Shown here: positions 42,877-54,980 of the stretch, piece after piece
Position numbering within the stretch: the first letter of the stretch is position 1
How the letters are laid out: every line of letters begins with the position of its first letter
Origin: Xylogone sp. PMI_703
Lineage: Eukaryota > Ascomycota > Leotiomycetes
Direction of reading: 5' to 3'
DNA: 64,000 bases
Assembly (NCBI GenBank): GCA_021399445.1
Contig: JAJTUQ010000007.1
Coordinates: 310,001-374,000, forward strand
Notes under the pieces: generated by a model
What the model was told of the DNA's origin: nothing
Database searches by the model: none
The model's input: only the letters and a program-made list of their open reading frames with translations
Position numbers and translations under genes: made by a program

Positions 42877-44994
42877 TTACTTTTGGAAGGCATGAACTTG
42901 ATATTGCTGTCCGGGACATTCAAAAAAGTGCCGAGAGTTTCCAACCACACAGAACTCCTCCGAAGTGGGAAAGTGGTAATTGATGGTAAAAGAATGGCCC
43001 AGGCACTGAAGATATTCTTGACCCACATGTTCCCTGATGTGCACATTCCATGTCAATAGACCGTTTGGCTCCTTTCTACCATGTATCCCTTCTGTTTCTG
43101 CCAAGGTCAGAACTCTACGTGGAGTGAACAGCCACCGGGTGACCGGAGATGACCTTAAAAGAATGAATGCCTGCTCTTCTTGGGGGCAGATGCACCCTAT
43201 TTGATTGGTAGTGCCATAGTAGAATCTACCTTGCTTCATTACGGTGCGAACTAACCACCCTTCTCCAGCTGCAATACCGCCCCTTGAGGAAATACCTTTG
43301 AGCGGTACCTTGAGTCCTTCACTAAGATCGTGTGAAAGAGAAAAGCGAGAGGTTCGAAAAATTGCTTGTAGCAGCCTCAATTGTCCAATGTCAAGGATAT
43401 GTTCCAGAATTGCCCAGAATATTTCTTCTTCAATTCTGGCCCCTTGCTTGTTCCACTGCTCTAGAAAACGATCCCTGATACCTTCTAAGCCAATATCTTG
43501 GCCGAAGTCCCACATATATCCTATCATGTGGAGACCTTGTTGTGTCACAGTCGGTGGGTCAATCAAGCAGTCGTAAGGTTGGGAAGTCCTAATGCTCTGG
43601 CTTGCTGCTATAATTGCATCTCTAAGAGAGCAGTCTGAAAGGAGATACCATATATTTCTATCTTTTGGAGACGCTCTTTCTAACGCCAACAATAGACTCA
43701 TGTCACCATTCAAGAATGCTAGAGTGAATACAGAGACTGTGAAACTTAACTGGGTATCATGTATTCTGCGAGTGTCTAGCCTTATCCTGTACCCACAGAG
43801 GTTACCTATAATAGCAATCAAATCGGACGGTTCAGTGATCTTGCGGTTTAATACACTCCAAATTGCGTCTACAGCTGGCTGACGACATAAATCTAAGTTT
43901 TGTGTATTGTGCGTCTTATAATCCGGAATAGTGCCACGGAGTACAGTATTTACTGTGTCAGCACGTTGTTGAAAATCCATCATCGCATCACTTAGATCAT
44001 CTTTCGGCCATGCCCGGATTCTCCAGAAGAATGTGCGGACAAATCCCAGCTCGACAACTGCTTCACTTATTACCAGCTGGCCGGGTATCTTTCCTGCCCA
44101 GTCTGGGGCAACTAAAGAAGATTGATAAGGAATCAGAAGGTGCAGTGGAAGAAAAGCCAAAATTGCTTCTTGAAGTGTCCAGGCTCTCGTATACCACGAG
44201 TCTGTGGCAATAATCTCCGCTAATTCGATAGCTGTCTTCAAGAATGAAACCTCTTTCGTCTTTTCATACAACGGTTGACCCTCGAACATATCATTAATCT
44301 TGAAATTATGCCCTTCTCCAACTCCTAACTCCCTGAAGATGTCCATGTGAGCCTGCGTTGTAATGCAACAATTAAGAATAGCAACTACCTGCTGCGCGGA
44401 GCGGTATATAAGATGCATGGCTTGGATGTGACGTTCTTTATCTACTTGGTCATGCTGATCAATGCATTCTTGATCAATCCATATAAAGCGATAATTGTAT
44501 GCTTTCGCGTAGGATATCGCACGATATATCACATTTGCAGGAGCCCGGCACGGGCGTGTATCTGTATAAGTTCGAATCATATATTTCGATGGACATCCGG
44601 TGCTAATCTGGCAGCTGTCACTAATTGTAATATGTTGCTGCCAACGGTAAGAGATTGCAATATAATGGGAGCATCCTTTTAGTCTACCCGGTTCTGTAAG
44701 AATAAGAGTTGGTGTTGATTTATCCTGGCTGTAATCAAACTTTGGCACGGCTGGCTCTGTGCAATACTCGGTACAGATACAATCAATAGGCGGTGACTTT
44801 AGCTTGTCCTTCTCTAGGTCGTCAACTTCCTGTGGAACCATAATAAACCTCAAATTATCCATTACGTCCAGATGGTCCATTAGTCGATACTGGTAAGACG
44901 CCGCTTGAAGAAAGAGCTCTTGGAACTGTTGATGTGTACTGCAAATGTTGGCCAGTGGCTCTTGCCAATCGGTGGCTGGAGATTGGTCCCCCAT
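42877..44994 (-). CDS. HET-domain protein
   Basis: Single-exon gene of 705 aa from ATG 44994 (MGDQSPATDWQEP). The HET domain lies at about residues 105-285: GCSHYIAISYRWQQH, then YRFIWIDQECIDQHDQVDKE, then WYTRAWTLQEAILAF. The remaining 400 residues have no recognisable repeat or NACHT module. HET proteins mediate vegetative incompatibility and related cell-death responses; most members have no known partner. Expression signals are not evident. This is the last accessory-type gene before the conserved block and the second HET gene in the window (the other is at 15859-18195). Confidence 0.85.
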   Translation of the reverse strand: MGDQSPATDWQEPLANICSTHQQFQELFLQAASYQYRLMDHLDVMDNLRFIMVPQEVDDLEKDKLKSPPIDCICTEYCTEPAVPKFDYSQDKSTPTLILTEPGRLKGCSHYIAISYRWQQHITISDSCQISTGCPSKYMIRTYTDTRPCRAPANVIYRAISYAKAYNYRFIWIDQECIDQHDQVDKERHIQAMHLIYRSAQQVVAILNCCITTQAHMDIFRELGVGEGHNFKINDMFEGQPLYEKTKEVSFLKTAIELAEIIATDSWYTRAWTLQEAILAFLPLHLLIPYQSSLVAPDWAGKIPGQLVISEAVVELGFVRTFFWRIRAWPKDDLSDAMMDFQQRADTVNTVLRGTIPDYKTHNTQNLDLCRQPAVDAIWSVLNRKITEPSDLIAIIGNLCGYRIRLDTRRIHDTQLSFTVSVFTLAFLNGDMSLLLALERASPKDRNIWYLLSDCSLRDAIIAASQSIRTSQPYDCLIDPPTVTQQGLHMIGYMWDFGQDIGLEGIRDRFLEQWNKQGARIEEEIFWAILEHILDIGQLRLLQAIFRTSRFSLSHDLSEGLKVPLKGISSRGGIAAGEGWLVRTVMKQGRFYYGTTNQIGCICPQEEQAFILLRSSPVTRWLFTPRRVLTLAETEGIHGRKEPNGLLTWNVHIREHVGQEYLQCLGHSFTINYHFPTSEEFCVVGNSRHFFECPGQQYQVHAFQK

Positions 44995-45352
44995 CTTCAA
45001 ATGTCAAAAACATCCAATTATGAATTTTACTCCAGTCAAACGCTCATTTTTGTTAATTTGATATGTAACGGGATAAGGGGAGTAGTAAGCAAGTTGAGTA
45101 GTTGTGGGGTAATATTCGATAGATATCTAGTTAAGCCTCCCAGTAGATTTAGGCGACAGCATTTAGAAGATCTTTTAAGGGAAAGCGTATTCTAACAGTG
45201 CTAACTCTTTCAAAAACAATGCTCACGGTACAATTCAAAATCAAACTTAGTGAAAACCCATTTATACTCTACCACATTGCAGACAGTAGTAGTGTCCTTG
45301 ATCGTGATACAAGACAATACATGACGGTTTAGTTTTCCCGGGATTTTACTCT
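44995..45352. other. Intergenic, nothing recognised
   Basis: Upstream region of the HET gene and 3' flank of URA5. No gene seen. Confidence 0.55.
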
Positions 45353-46304
45353 TTAGTCGCTAGCCTTGTACCTCCGCCTGTATTCCTCCAATCTTTCTAC
45401 GTCCCCCTGATCCGACTTGCTTCTCAACAAAGCAATCACATCATCCAACGTTGCAATGCTGGTCGTTTTAATTCCGTATTCATCTCTAACTTGAGCCATT
45501 GCACTCATTCTTGGCTCGCCATCATCAACACCTCCTTCTTTCTCCTGTTGGCTTGGCATTTTCTCCAGGCGGTCCAATGCAACCACAAATGCAACCACTT
45601 TTCCTCCTTCTTTGGTTACTATATTTATGCTTTCTCTCATAGCTGTTCCCGCTGTGATTACATCGTCGATAACAAGAACATTCTTGCCTTTCAGCGAGGC
45701 ACCCACAATGGATCCACCCTCACCATGGTCCTTGGCCTCCTTACGGTTGAAGCTATATGAGACCGAGGACCAGGCTTCAGGATCAAGGCGGTATAACTCC
45801 AGTAATGTAGCACTGGCTATTGGAATTCCCTTATAAGCCGGACTTTTTGAGCTCAGAGTCAGCAGGTAGTCTGAGGTAGTACTTAAATCACAGGTGTATC
45901 TGGAAAAGAAACGCATCATATTCCTTAAATCACATGTTTACTAAAGCAAGACAAAATATATGAAATCCCTACCCGAAAATTATGTCCGGTTTAGGAATTG
46001 ATGGATTAGAGGCGAGAAAGGAGATGATAGTATGGGCGTAGGCAGTAGAGATGGACGAGTGTAAAGAGGCTGTGTGGAAGGAGCCAGCATTGAAGAAGTA
46101 TGGGGATTCTTCAAGATTACATACATCAGCAATCGTTGACTCATATTATAGTATAGGATTAAAGTACGCGTTGAAGTAGGAATCAAGGAACCTACTTCGG
46201 CCAGATTTGAGCGTGTAGGTCCCAAAGGTAAGCACATTCGCTGAGAGACAGGATTCAAGAAAAGCTGCTTTGTAAGCAGGAATTGGCTGTGTAGATGTAC
46301 TCAT
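45353..46304 (-). CDS. URA5: Orotate phosphoribosyltransferase
   Basis: Three exons (46304-46196, 46108-45973, 45842-45353) splice into 244 aa, the expected length. The sequence follows the fungal enzyme throughout: [70 protein letters not shown] (the flexible catalytic loop), and the PRPP-binding motif VLVIDDVITAGTAMRE. It catalyses orotate + PRPP to OMP, the fifth step of de novo UMP synthesis, in the cytosol. The second donor is GTAGGG and its 130-nt intron is the longest here. A 31-residue acidic stretch (QQEKEGGVDDGEPRM) interrupts the C-terminal half. No lesion seen. Confidence 0.93.
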
Positions 46305-47181
46305 TTTGCCAACTTAGATTGAAATTGAAAGTTACGGCAATGAATTTATTGAGGGCACAGTTGGGGTACGAAATCTCTACAAGTTTTTTTCAGCCTTTTT
46401 AGTGATAGCGCGGGGCAGATCGATAAGACATCCTGTTAGCCCTATTAGGGCTAGCGTATACGATAAGGAATTGTGTCCTGCAGCATGCATGCGACCTCTT
46501 TTCGCTGTAAAAGAGCTTAGTACTTCATTAAAAAAACATTACATCCGACTAAGAAACCGGAATAAATAGTCTATTTTTCTTGTCAATATTTATCGAACTC
46601 TAGTTTGTCTTATAAACTATGAACTTTGTCAATTATTGAAAGCCAACGGCTCAATTTTAGAAATAGCTTCCCTTTGACAAGGATAGCTGGTCACGAAGGT
46701 GAGCATTGAGGTTGGGCTATACTGCTAATGAAGCTAATAATACGTTCCAATATAAAAGACTGTTTTAAAGTTCTCTGCAGTATCACCTCAGCCCTTTGAT
46801 TAGTGAACCGATTTCGAGGATGAGGATGAAAGGGGGCCGGCTCGATTAGGCCTAGTGTCTCTGGTTCATGCAAGGAGATGATCGACGGAGCATGGCACGT
46901 GATAGGCTCAGGTGTCCGGCAAGGAAACATCGATCGTGGAGCTTAACTTTCAAGATAATCACGAAGGTCGAAAGGGCGCCGTCCAAATCAACTAGCCATA
47001 CCATATGGAATGCAGCTGCACGCCCTGCAGCTTCAGTAAACCAGATGCCCTTGCAATAATTGATGCTCCGCTTGTGATACAGTCAAGCGTGTAGTTGGCG
47101 CATTTCATACCGGTTTCGCGATCCGACGGTCATTGAACTGACCCTTCCGGCTATTTGGCCAACGACCAAAGCTTTGCCAAC
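46305..47181. other. Divergent spacer, URA5 / CEG1 promoters
   Basis: Non-coding region of 877 bp between two diverging housekeeping genes. Short frames here are not convincing. Confidence 0.55.
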
Positions 47182-48525
47182 ATGGCAGACCAAGGATTTC
47201 CAATTGAGGCTCCCGGTATCAAAGCAGAGGGCCAGCTTTTGTATGATCTACGAGGAGAAGTCGCGAGGCTACTCGAGCGCAAGAATCCCAACTTTCCAGG
47301 AGCGCAACCTGTCAGTTTTGCGAGACGCCATCTAGTTGAGCTGACCAAGAGAGAGTAAGTACTTGATATTAATAGCTGCGCCTTACGCTCCTGTAGTTTG
47401 AGATCGTGGTGTATAAACTGACGCTTCAATAGCTATTATGTCTGTGAAAAATCGGACGGCATCCGATACCTGCTCTACCTAACTGCTGACGAAAATGGGG
47501 AAGAGATCCAGTATCTCATTGACCGAAAAAATGACTACTGGTGGATTCCTAAAGGTGGACTTCATTTACCCGTCCCTAAAGCAGTCGAAGCCTTTCATAC
47601 GGAAACGATAATTGATGGAGAGCTGGTAATGGATCGCCTGCCAAACGGGAGACAACAATTGAAATACCTTGTCTTCGATTGCTTAATCTTAGATGGTAAT
47701 CGGCTGATGCAACGAACCTTAGACAAACGGTTAGGATACGTCAAGGAATTCATATTTGACCCTTACAAAGCGTTACTGAGAGACTATCCAGAGGACACAG
47801 CGAATTTCCACTTTGTCGTCGAGTTGAAACAGATGCAATTCAGTTATGCAATTGAAATGATGTTCCGTCAAGTGCTACCGAATCTACCACATGGAAACGA
47901 TGGTTTAATTTTCACCTGTCGCGGTACAGACTACAGACCGGGGACGGACCCACATATTTTGAAGTGGAAGCCAGAGGAGGAGAATAGTATAGATTTCCGG
48001 CTTTCTTTAGATTTTCCCACGACGCAGCCTGATGAAGAGGATTATGCTCAGGGGATTACTGAACCATACCCGGATTATGACGCGATACCTACCTGCAATT
48101 TGTTTGTATTCGCTGGCGATGGACGAGAAGATCCCTGGTACGGAACCATGCATCTTGAGCCTGAAGAGTGGGATAACCTGAAGGCACTTGGAGAACCTCT
48201 GAATGATAGGATCGTGGAGTGTTATATGGATGCGCAAAAGAGGTGGAGGTATATGCGATTCAGAGACGATAAGTCTGAAGCAAACCATATCTCCACGGTT
48301 GAGAGTGTCATTGAAAGCATCAGAGACCGCGTTACGGAGCGGGATCTTCTTGGAGCGGCGAAAGAGATCAGAGATGAGTGGAAGAGACGACAGCATGATC
48401 AGGAACGAGAGAAGAAAGGGTCGCTGACCGGTGGGCAGCCAAACGGGCCACTTAATGCAGGGATGAAGAGAAAGGCCGAAGAGCAAGGTGGTGGGAGACC
48501 TAGCCCGGGCCCAAATGCCCGGTAG
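47182..48525 (+). CDS. CEG1: mRNA capping enzyme guanylyltransferase subunit
   Basis: Exons 47182-47354 and 47433-48525 give 421 aa. The nucleotidyltransferase motifs of capping enzymes are in order: motif I YVCEKSDGIRYLLY with the GMP-accepting Lys64, motif III TIIDGELVMD, motif IIIa YLVFDCLILDG, motif IV NDGLIFTCRGTDY, motif V ILKWKPEEENSIDF and motif VI RWRYMRFRDDKSEANH. It transfers GMP from GTP to the diphosphate end of nascent mRNA in the nucleus. ATG 47182 has a good context (CCAACATGGC). The intron splits an Asp codon and its removal gives LTKRDYYVCEK. The C-terminus is a basic, Gly-rich tail. Intact. Confidence 0.93.
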
Positions 48526-49195
48526 AGAGATATCCCATCACTACAGAGCCGGCTTGATGGACCTAAAGGCATAATGTATTCCTAGATAGCAAGGGACATG
48601 GCGTATCGCAGGCGTTGGTGCTAGAAAAGCAAGGCTTTTATCACTCATATAGCAGGTTATAATGGGCGCATGGAATGATGGTTTGCAAGGAGGATCTATC
48701 ACTAAATATAAGGGACTGGGTATTCTGCTTTCCCAAGCATGCTGCGATGCTGTGTATGTATTATTTACTACTCCATAGGCGGATCCATCTGAGCTTTTCA
48801 AGATTACACTACGGGTTTACTACCAGTACCATCAATTGGAAGCAGTGAATATTAGTGTACAGCAGAGATGTAGAGAATTAAGCTCACTCGACCTCTCGCC
48901 ATGAGTTCATGCAAGGAAGTTAATATTCCGACTGGTAAATCCAGTTGGTCCATGCAGCACAGAAACAACCGAGCACCTGCCACCTAAACCTAAATAACTA
49001 CTACTGTACGCGTTAGCCAATGTCACGCGAATACGCGCTACCTCCTCCACCTCTCAAGCTCCCCGACAGCGATCCTCTAAAAAAGCTCACTCTTGAATAC
49101 ACAATTGACTCAACTGCGATATTTCCGACCCTCACTTGGACACCACGCTCACCTCAACCTCGCCATTAGTACGCGACTGGAAGGACAGGGGAATC
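48526..49195. other. Intergenic, nothing recognised
   Basis: 3' flank of CEG1 and promoter/5' leader of PDS5. No separate gene seen. Confidence 0.55.
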
Positions 49196-52100
49196 ATGGC
49201 TCCGCGCAGGAGCGCTGCGGCCGAGGTCGTCGAGCCCCAAGGAGTCGGTCTGAAATTCAATGAACCACTATCATGGCGCGCAGGAAAACCTATTGCAACG
49301 GGCGAACTCCTCCGACGGCTTGACGCGCTGTCAAATGAGCTGCGCGAGATGGACCAGGAGGAGACAGACAAGAATTCGTTGACTAAGGTTGCGAAGGAGC
49401 TGGCGGGACAGCATTTACTAGGCCATAAGGATCGAGGAGTGAGGGCCTTTACAGCCTGCTGTCTTGTGGACGTCTTGAAATTATGCGCCCCGGATGCGCC
49501 GTTCACCGGAAGCCAGTTAAGGGTGGGTGTTGTGCGATAAGAGTCAGAATGGTTACTGACCGCAATATAGGATATCTTTACGCTTTTCATTACTACGATT
49601 ATTCCAGCTCTCTCGGACCCATCCAATGCCTACAATACCCAGCATAAGTATGTATTAGTGTCGCTCGCCGAAGTCAAGAGCATTGTGCTTCTTATGGACA
49701 TTCCCAATTCCGACGCTCTTACACTCCACTTATTCACGTCCTGCTTCGATATCGTATCCGGTTCTTCCAAGGCGTCAACTGGGGAGCAGATCAGCAAAGA
49801 CGTCGATTACCATATGAGCCAGCTGCTGGTCACACTAGTCGATGAAGCATCAAGTCTACCAAGTCAAGTAGTAGACATTATTGTGGCCCAGTTTTTACGC
49901 GCAGGAATAGGTCGGAAAAATGAGGGTTCGGATGAAAACCAATCCACACTGCAGCTCAAGGAGCTACCGGAAGCCTATAACATGGCCAAACTTATATGCA
50001 ATTCATGCCCTGAGAAGATGGCCCGATATATTAGTCAATATTTCAACGATGTCATTATGGATGCATCATCTACTTCGAATGGCCCTAGCAGGTCGAACGG
50101 ACACAGAAGGACAAGTGAAGCCGAGGCCTCAGATGAGGAGGAAGAGGCCCCCAGCGGGCCAACAGAAGCCGATCTTAAGGAGCTTCAGAAGGCACACAGG
50201 CTACTCCGAGAACTATGGCGCGCTTCGCCTGCAGTCCTACAAAATGTGATCCCCCAGTTAGAAGCAGAGCTTTCTGCTGAGAATGTCCAACTGCGACTGC
50301 TAGCCACAGAGACCCTTGGAGATATAATTTCAGGTATTGGTGCTGCTGGACCACCATCTCCGCCGTCTATGGATCCAGCTGCGTATCCTCCGATAATGCT
50401 GGAAGATTACCCCAGTTCTTCTATTTCCTCCAACATCTTGACAACTCCACTTTCACCCCAATCTTTTGCTCAGACGCACCATGGTGTATATAACAGCTTT
50501 ATTGGTCGCAGAAACGATAAATCGGCGCTGATTCGGTCAAGTTGGTCAACAGCTGTTGGTCGAATTCTAGTCACTTCAGCAGGAGGAATCGGGCTCAGTC
50601 GAGAAGAGGAAAGCACGCTGGTTAAAGGCCTTGGAGAGAAGCTAAATGATGCAGATGAAAGAGTTAGAATCGCCGCAGTCAAGGCAATCGGAGGCTTTAG
50701 CTTCCGAGATGCTATGGAGAAGTTGGCTCCAAATGGAGCCGTCAACAAGTCTGGATCTGTTTTAAGCAGCCTTGCGGACAGAGCCCGCGATCGTAAACAC
50801 CCAGTTCGTGTGGAAGCCATGACTGTTCTTTCCAGACTCTGGGGTGTTGCAACTGGAGAGATACTTGCAGGAAACGAGCTTGTCATTGCAGCCCTTGATG
50901 CCATCCCATCCAGGATCTTTGATGCCTACTATGCCAACGATGTCGAACTGAACGTTTTGTTAGACCATGTGATGTTCGAACAGCTCATTCCGCTTGGCTT
51001 TCCATCCACCAAGTCTAAGGGCTCCAAAGCAAATGGTCAGTCCCAGAAAGAAGCAAAGGATGCTTCCTTTGATGCGGACAAGGTACGAGCAGAACGTATT
51101 CTGCTCGTCGTAAGGTCGCTCAACCCAAAATCAAAGAAGGCATTCTTCGCCATGCAAGCCCGACAACCTACATTTTCAAACGTCATGACAGCATTCCTCA
51201 AGCGCTGCGAAGAATATAATGGTGGTGTCATGGATAAGGACTCCAAGGAGACTAAAGCCAAGCTGGATGCGATTATTCAGTGGCTTTCTCAGTGGCTCCC
51301 TGATACTTTAAGGACAACACATGAACTGAACAAATATGCGAAGTTGCATGACCGAAGAAGCTATCAACTTATCAGATTTACCATGGCACCAGAAAGTGAC
51401 TTCAAGACGGTATATAAGGCTATCAAGGAGTTTTCCAAACGTATGGAAGCCGCACCAGGAGCCCCTGCTGGCCTCCTTGAGACTCTTATCCCGATAATTT
51501 ACAGATCTGCATCATTAGTATACAATCGGAGTCATATGCCTGCTATTCTCAAGTATGCTAGGACTGATGAGGATGGATTCGCCGCTACTGCTCATGAAAT
51601 CATCAAAGAGATCTCGGAGAAAAGTCCCAAGGTATTTGAGGTTAGCGTCAAGGAAATCTGCAAAACCGTGGTAGATGAAGCTCCATCAGAGACCAAGGCA
51701 AATGAAGAAAGCAGTGTAAAGACATTAGAGGCATGCGCCGTCTTTGCACGGAAACGAAGTTCTGACCTACCGCATGATAGGAAGTTCATTCAAGCACTCA
51801 TCAACTTCGCTTTGTATGGATCACCACCAAAAGCGGCGAAATATGCGGTCACCGTCCTTATGGCTGCATCTGAGCGGAAGGAGATGCACGCAAAGGATTT
51901 AGTGGAGAAAACCACGAAGAACTGGGTATATGGCGAAGACCACTTCCTAGCCAAATTAGCGACTATTTGTCAACTGCAGCTATTAGAGCCGGACTCCCTC
52001 TCAGAAGCCAATGATGAGGTGTTGAATATAACAACTCAACAGGTGCTCCTCCAAGTTCGAACTGAAGCCAAGGAGAGTGACAAAGGTTGGCAAGCTGACT

Positions 52101-53661
52101 CAGAATTGGATGAAGAATGCCAAGCCAAGATATGGGCCATCAAAACGCTGGTAAATCGTTTACGCGTTCAGACGGATTCCGAGATAGCAAAGAAGCTTGC
52201 AGCACCAGTTTACAAGCTTCTAAGTACATTAATAGCCAAAGCAGGCGAGATCTCGAAGCAAGGAGAGACACCTAAAGCGCATAAGTCCCGATTACGACTA
52301 ATAGCTGCCCAATCTCTCCTTAAACTCTGCCGGAACAAGATTTATGACGAGGTATTAACACCTGACCAATTCGAACATCTAGCATTCGTTGCCCAAGATC
52401 CCCAACCAGAAGTGCGAAGCGCTTTTGTCGGGAAACTCCAGAAATACTTGGTCAAGGGGGAGCTCTCTAACCGCTTCTATACCATAATTTTCCTTACAGC
52501 TTTCGAGCCAGTAGTCGAGTTCCGACAGTCCATCGTTACCTGGATCCGGTCCCGTGCAAAGGCCCTGAATGATAAGAGACATATCATCGAAGGAATCTTC
52601 CCACGACTATTGTCACTCCTCGCCCATCATCCTGACTTTAGTCTCGATGCTTCAGAACTGGTTGACCATGCACGCTACATCCTTTACTATATCTCTGCAA
52701 TCGCAACTGAAGAAAACCTCGGTCTGCTGAACAAGTATGCCGAGCGAGTCAAACAGGCACGGGACGTAATTAGACCAACAGAAAGCAATAATCTGTACGT
52801 CATGAGCGACCTAGCACAGGCTGTGATTCGAAAATGGGAAGAGAAGAAAGGCTGGAGTGTACAGACTTGGCCCTTGAAAGTTGGGATGCCAGTTAGCTTG
52901 TTTGGCCCACTAGCAAGCCACGAAATAGCCCAGGAAATTGCGGAGAAAACATACCTGCCGGATCAGACCGATGAACTCCTGGATGATCTGGTCAGGAATA
53001 TTGACAGGAAAAAGGTATGCACCTCTACTCAACATGAAGTTAACACTATTATACTAACACACCCCAAAAGAAGCGCAGGCATGAAGGCGACGAGGCCACA
53101 CCACGCCCACAGCTTAAGAAGGTCAAGCCTGAAAGAGCGAAAGGCACCCCCAAATCAGCATCAGCCAAGAAGGAGAGGACGGTCAAGCCAAAGACCCCGA
53201 CCCGGCCCAAGAAAAAGAAGGATGATTCAGAGGCTATTCCGGATTCAGAGCGCCGTCGAAGTGGCAGAAGTACTTCCAGAAAGTCCTACGTTGATCGTGA
53301 TTCCAGCGAAGATGACGAAGAGATGATGGATGGTGTTGCCTCATGGAAATACGAGGAGGACGATGAAGAAGATAGCGACGAAGAGGTTGGTGATGCTGAG
53401 TCCGGAGAGGGGGAAGAGGCAAACGGGGAAGAAGAGGAGCAGGAAGTAGAAGAGGAAGAGGAAAAGGAAGACGAGCCAGCTGCTGCAGACAATGAAGACG
53501 AGGAAGACCCAGAACCCCAGCAGTCTTCACCACCACCATCCTCACCCCCTCAATCAACTGGAAAGAGAGGCGCGAGGAAAGGAGGAACAAAGGCGAAACC
53601 AACACCGAAAGCGAAAGAGAACGTAATACCATCTAGGCCGAGGTCTACTCGGCGAGGGTAG
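49196..53661 (+). CDS. PDS5: Sister chromatid cohesion factor Pds5 (BimD/Spo76 type)
   Basis: Exons 49196-49522, 49571-53014 and 53071-53661 give 1453 aa. The N-terminus LKFNEPLSWRAGKPIATGELLRRLDALSNELREMDQEE, then HLLGHKDRGVRAFTACCLVDVLKLCAPDAPFT, is the conserved start of Pds5/BimD; HEAT-like helices fill the long middle exon (for example DERVRIAAVKAIGGF and KHPVRVEAMTVLSRLW). The last exon encodes a Lys/Arg-rich tail followed by a long Glu/Asp block and a basic end, a typical disordered C-terminus. Pds5 binds cohesin and controls its maintenance and release on chromosomes. The second intron must be removed to reach this tail; unspliced, a different 104-residue end results. Intact. Confidence 0.92.
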
Positions 53662-54980
53662 ATGAAGCAAGAAGATCGCAAACCTAGGCAGGAATTCGGT
53701 TGAAAACCTCAACGTTTGCATCATTATATAATGCCATTTGAAAGGGTTCCAAGTTGGTACCAGTCATCGAAATGCACAACTACCCGCCCAGCTAGCTATC
53801 TGTAGGCCCCCGCCATGGCCTCTCCTCTTATACTTGTTGATACCTCCTGTCTCGATATTGCGCGACCTCTAATCACTGTCATTTCTTCCTGTCTCTTCAT
53901 TGTTTTTATCATCGAATCATGCGCATCATTTATTCTTGGAGAAGGGGTAAGGACTCTTCTTGTTGGATTATATATGGGATGGATATGATAAGCAACTCAT
54001 CTTGCACAACACATACGCACACACATCACACAAACATATCTGGCTGGCTGGATGATAAAGAAAGTATGAGAGAGGGATATGGATATGGAAATGAAATGAT
54101 ATGTACGAAGAAAAAGGCCTTTTAGTATTATCTTTTCTCGCAGAGAGCCCACCCCTTTTTTATTTCGATGGAGCAATGCGCGCGAATCAGCTCCATAAAC
54201 CCCCTCCCCCTTTTTATACCCCCTGCTGTCTTGTCTATAGTTAGCAAAAGTTAGCATCGAGTATTAATGAAAGCTGATAATTGGTTTATGATATTTGATA
54301 TCTGAAGTCATGCAACTAGACTGCTTGCGTTCTGAAGCATATCCTTTTGCAGAGCAGGTAACACGAGTATGGAGAGTATTAGAGCCATCATAGAATATCA
54401 TGAAGTCAATCATGTAATGCATTCTCAGCGATCGAATGCCCGATCACAACGCTAATTACACATACTCCCTGGTATCTCTGGACTGAGCCAATTAATGCCA
54501 CCACATGCCTTCATTCCTCATTCCTCCTCTGATTCCTCCTTCGTTCTCCGAATTTCTAAGAGAAAACACATAAAACGTCTCGCCTTTGTTACAAGAATGG
54601 ACCCAATCATGCAATGTATACTAGTCATGAATACGTAAGTTTTGTATCCTAGCGCAAAAAAGGAAAATTCGCTCTCGTTCTTTTTTTTCCACCAAATATA
54701 TCATACAGGGTACAATGCAGGAGCAACGCTTTGAAACACGACAAAAAAATAGGGGGCTGATCAAACACAACGGTGAAGGTAGTTCATGCCTGCTAATCAG
54801 GTCAGGAAAAGAAGATCTGCTAGATCTATAACAGGTTGTCATAATCATTTGACGGATTAGATGCGGATCCATCGACGTTGAATATAAACTCGATTCTAGT
54901 CATGGCCGCTGAAGTCAAAATGGAGAAATCATTCCGATTCATACTCCAAAGCAAAAGAAGCTAGTAGTGACCACAGCATT
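53662..54980. other. Convergent spacer of 1.3 kb
   Basis: Between the 3' ends of PDS5 and the PHD-finger gene. It is AT-rich with homopolymer runs, and much of it is probably 3' UTR. No gene or structured RNA was recognised. Confidence 0.5.

Noticed and set aside
44995..45000. Start of the HET protein at 45000
   Set aside because: The codon there is TTG; the first ATG is at 44994.
39771..45000. Secondary-metabolite cluster around the P450
   Set aside because: No PKS, NRPS, terpene synthase or other core enzyme; neighbours are an SDR with a mitochondrial presequence and a HET gene.
47155..47181. Start of the capping enzyme at 47155
   Set aside because: That codon is TTG; the ATG at 47182 has a good context and gives a normal length.
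53234..53632. Minus-strand Ser/Leu/Pro-rich frames
   Set aside because: Antisense shadows of the Glu-rich tail of PDS5.
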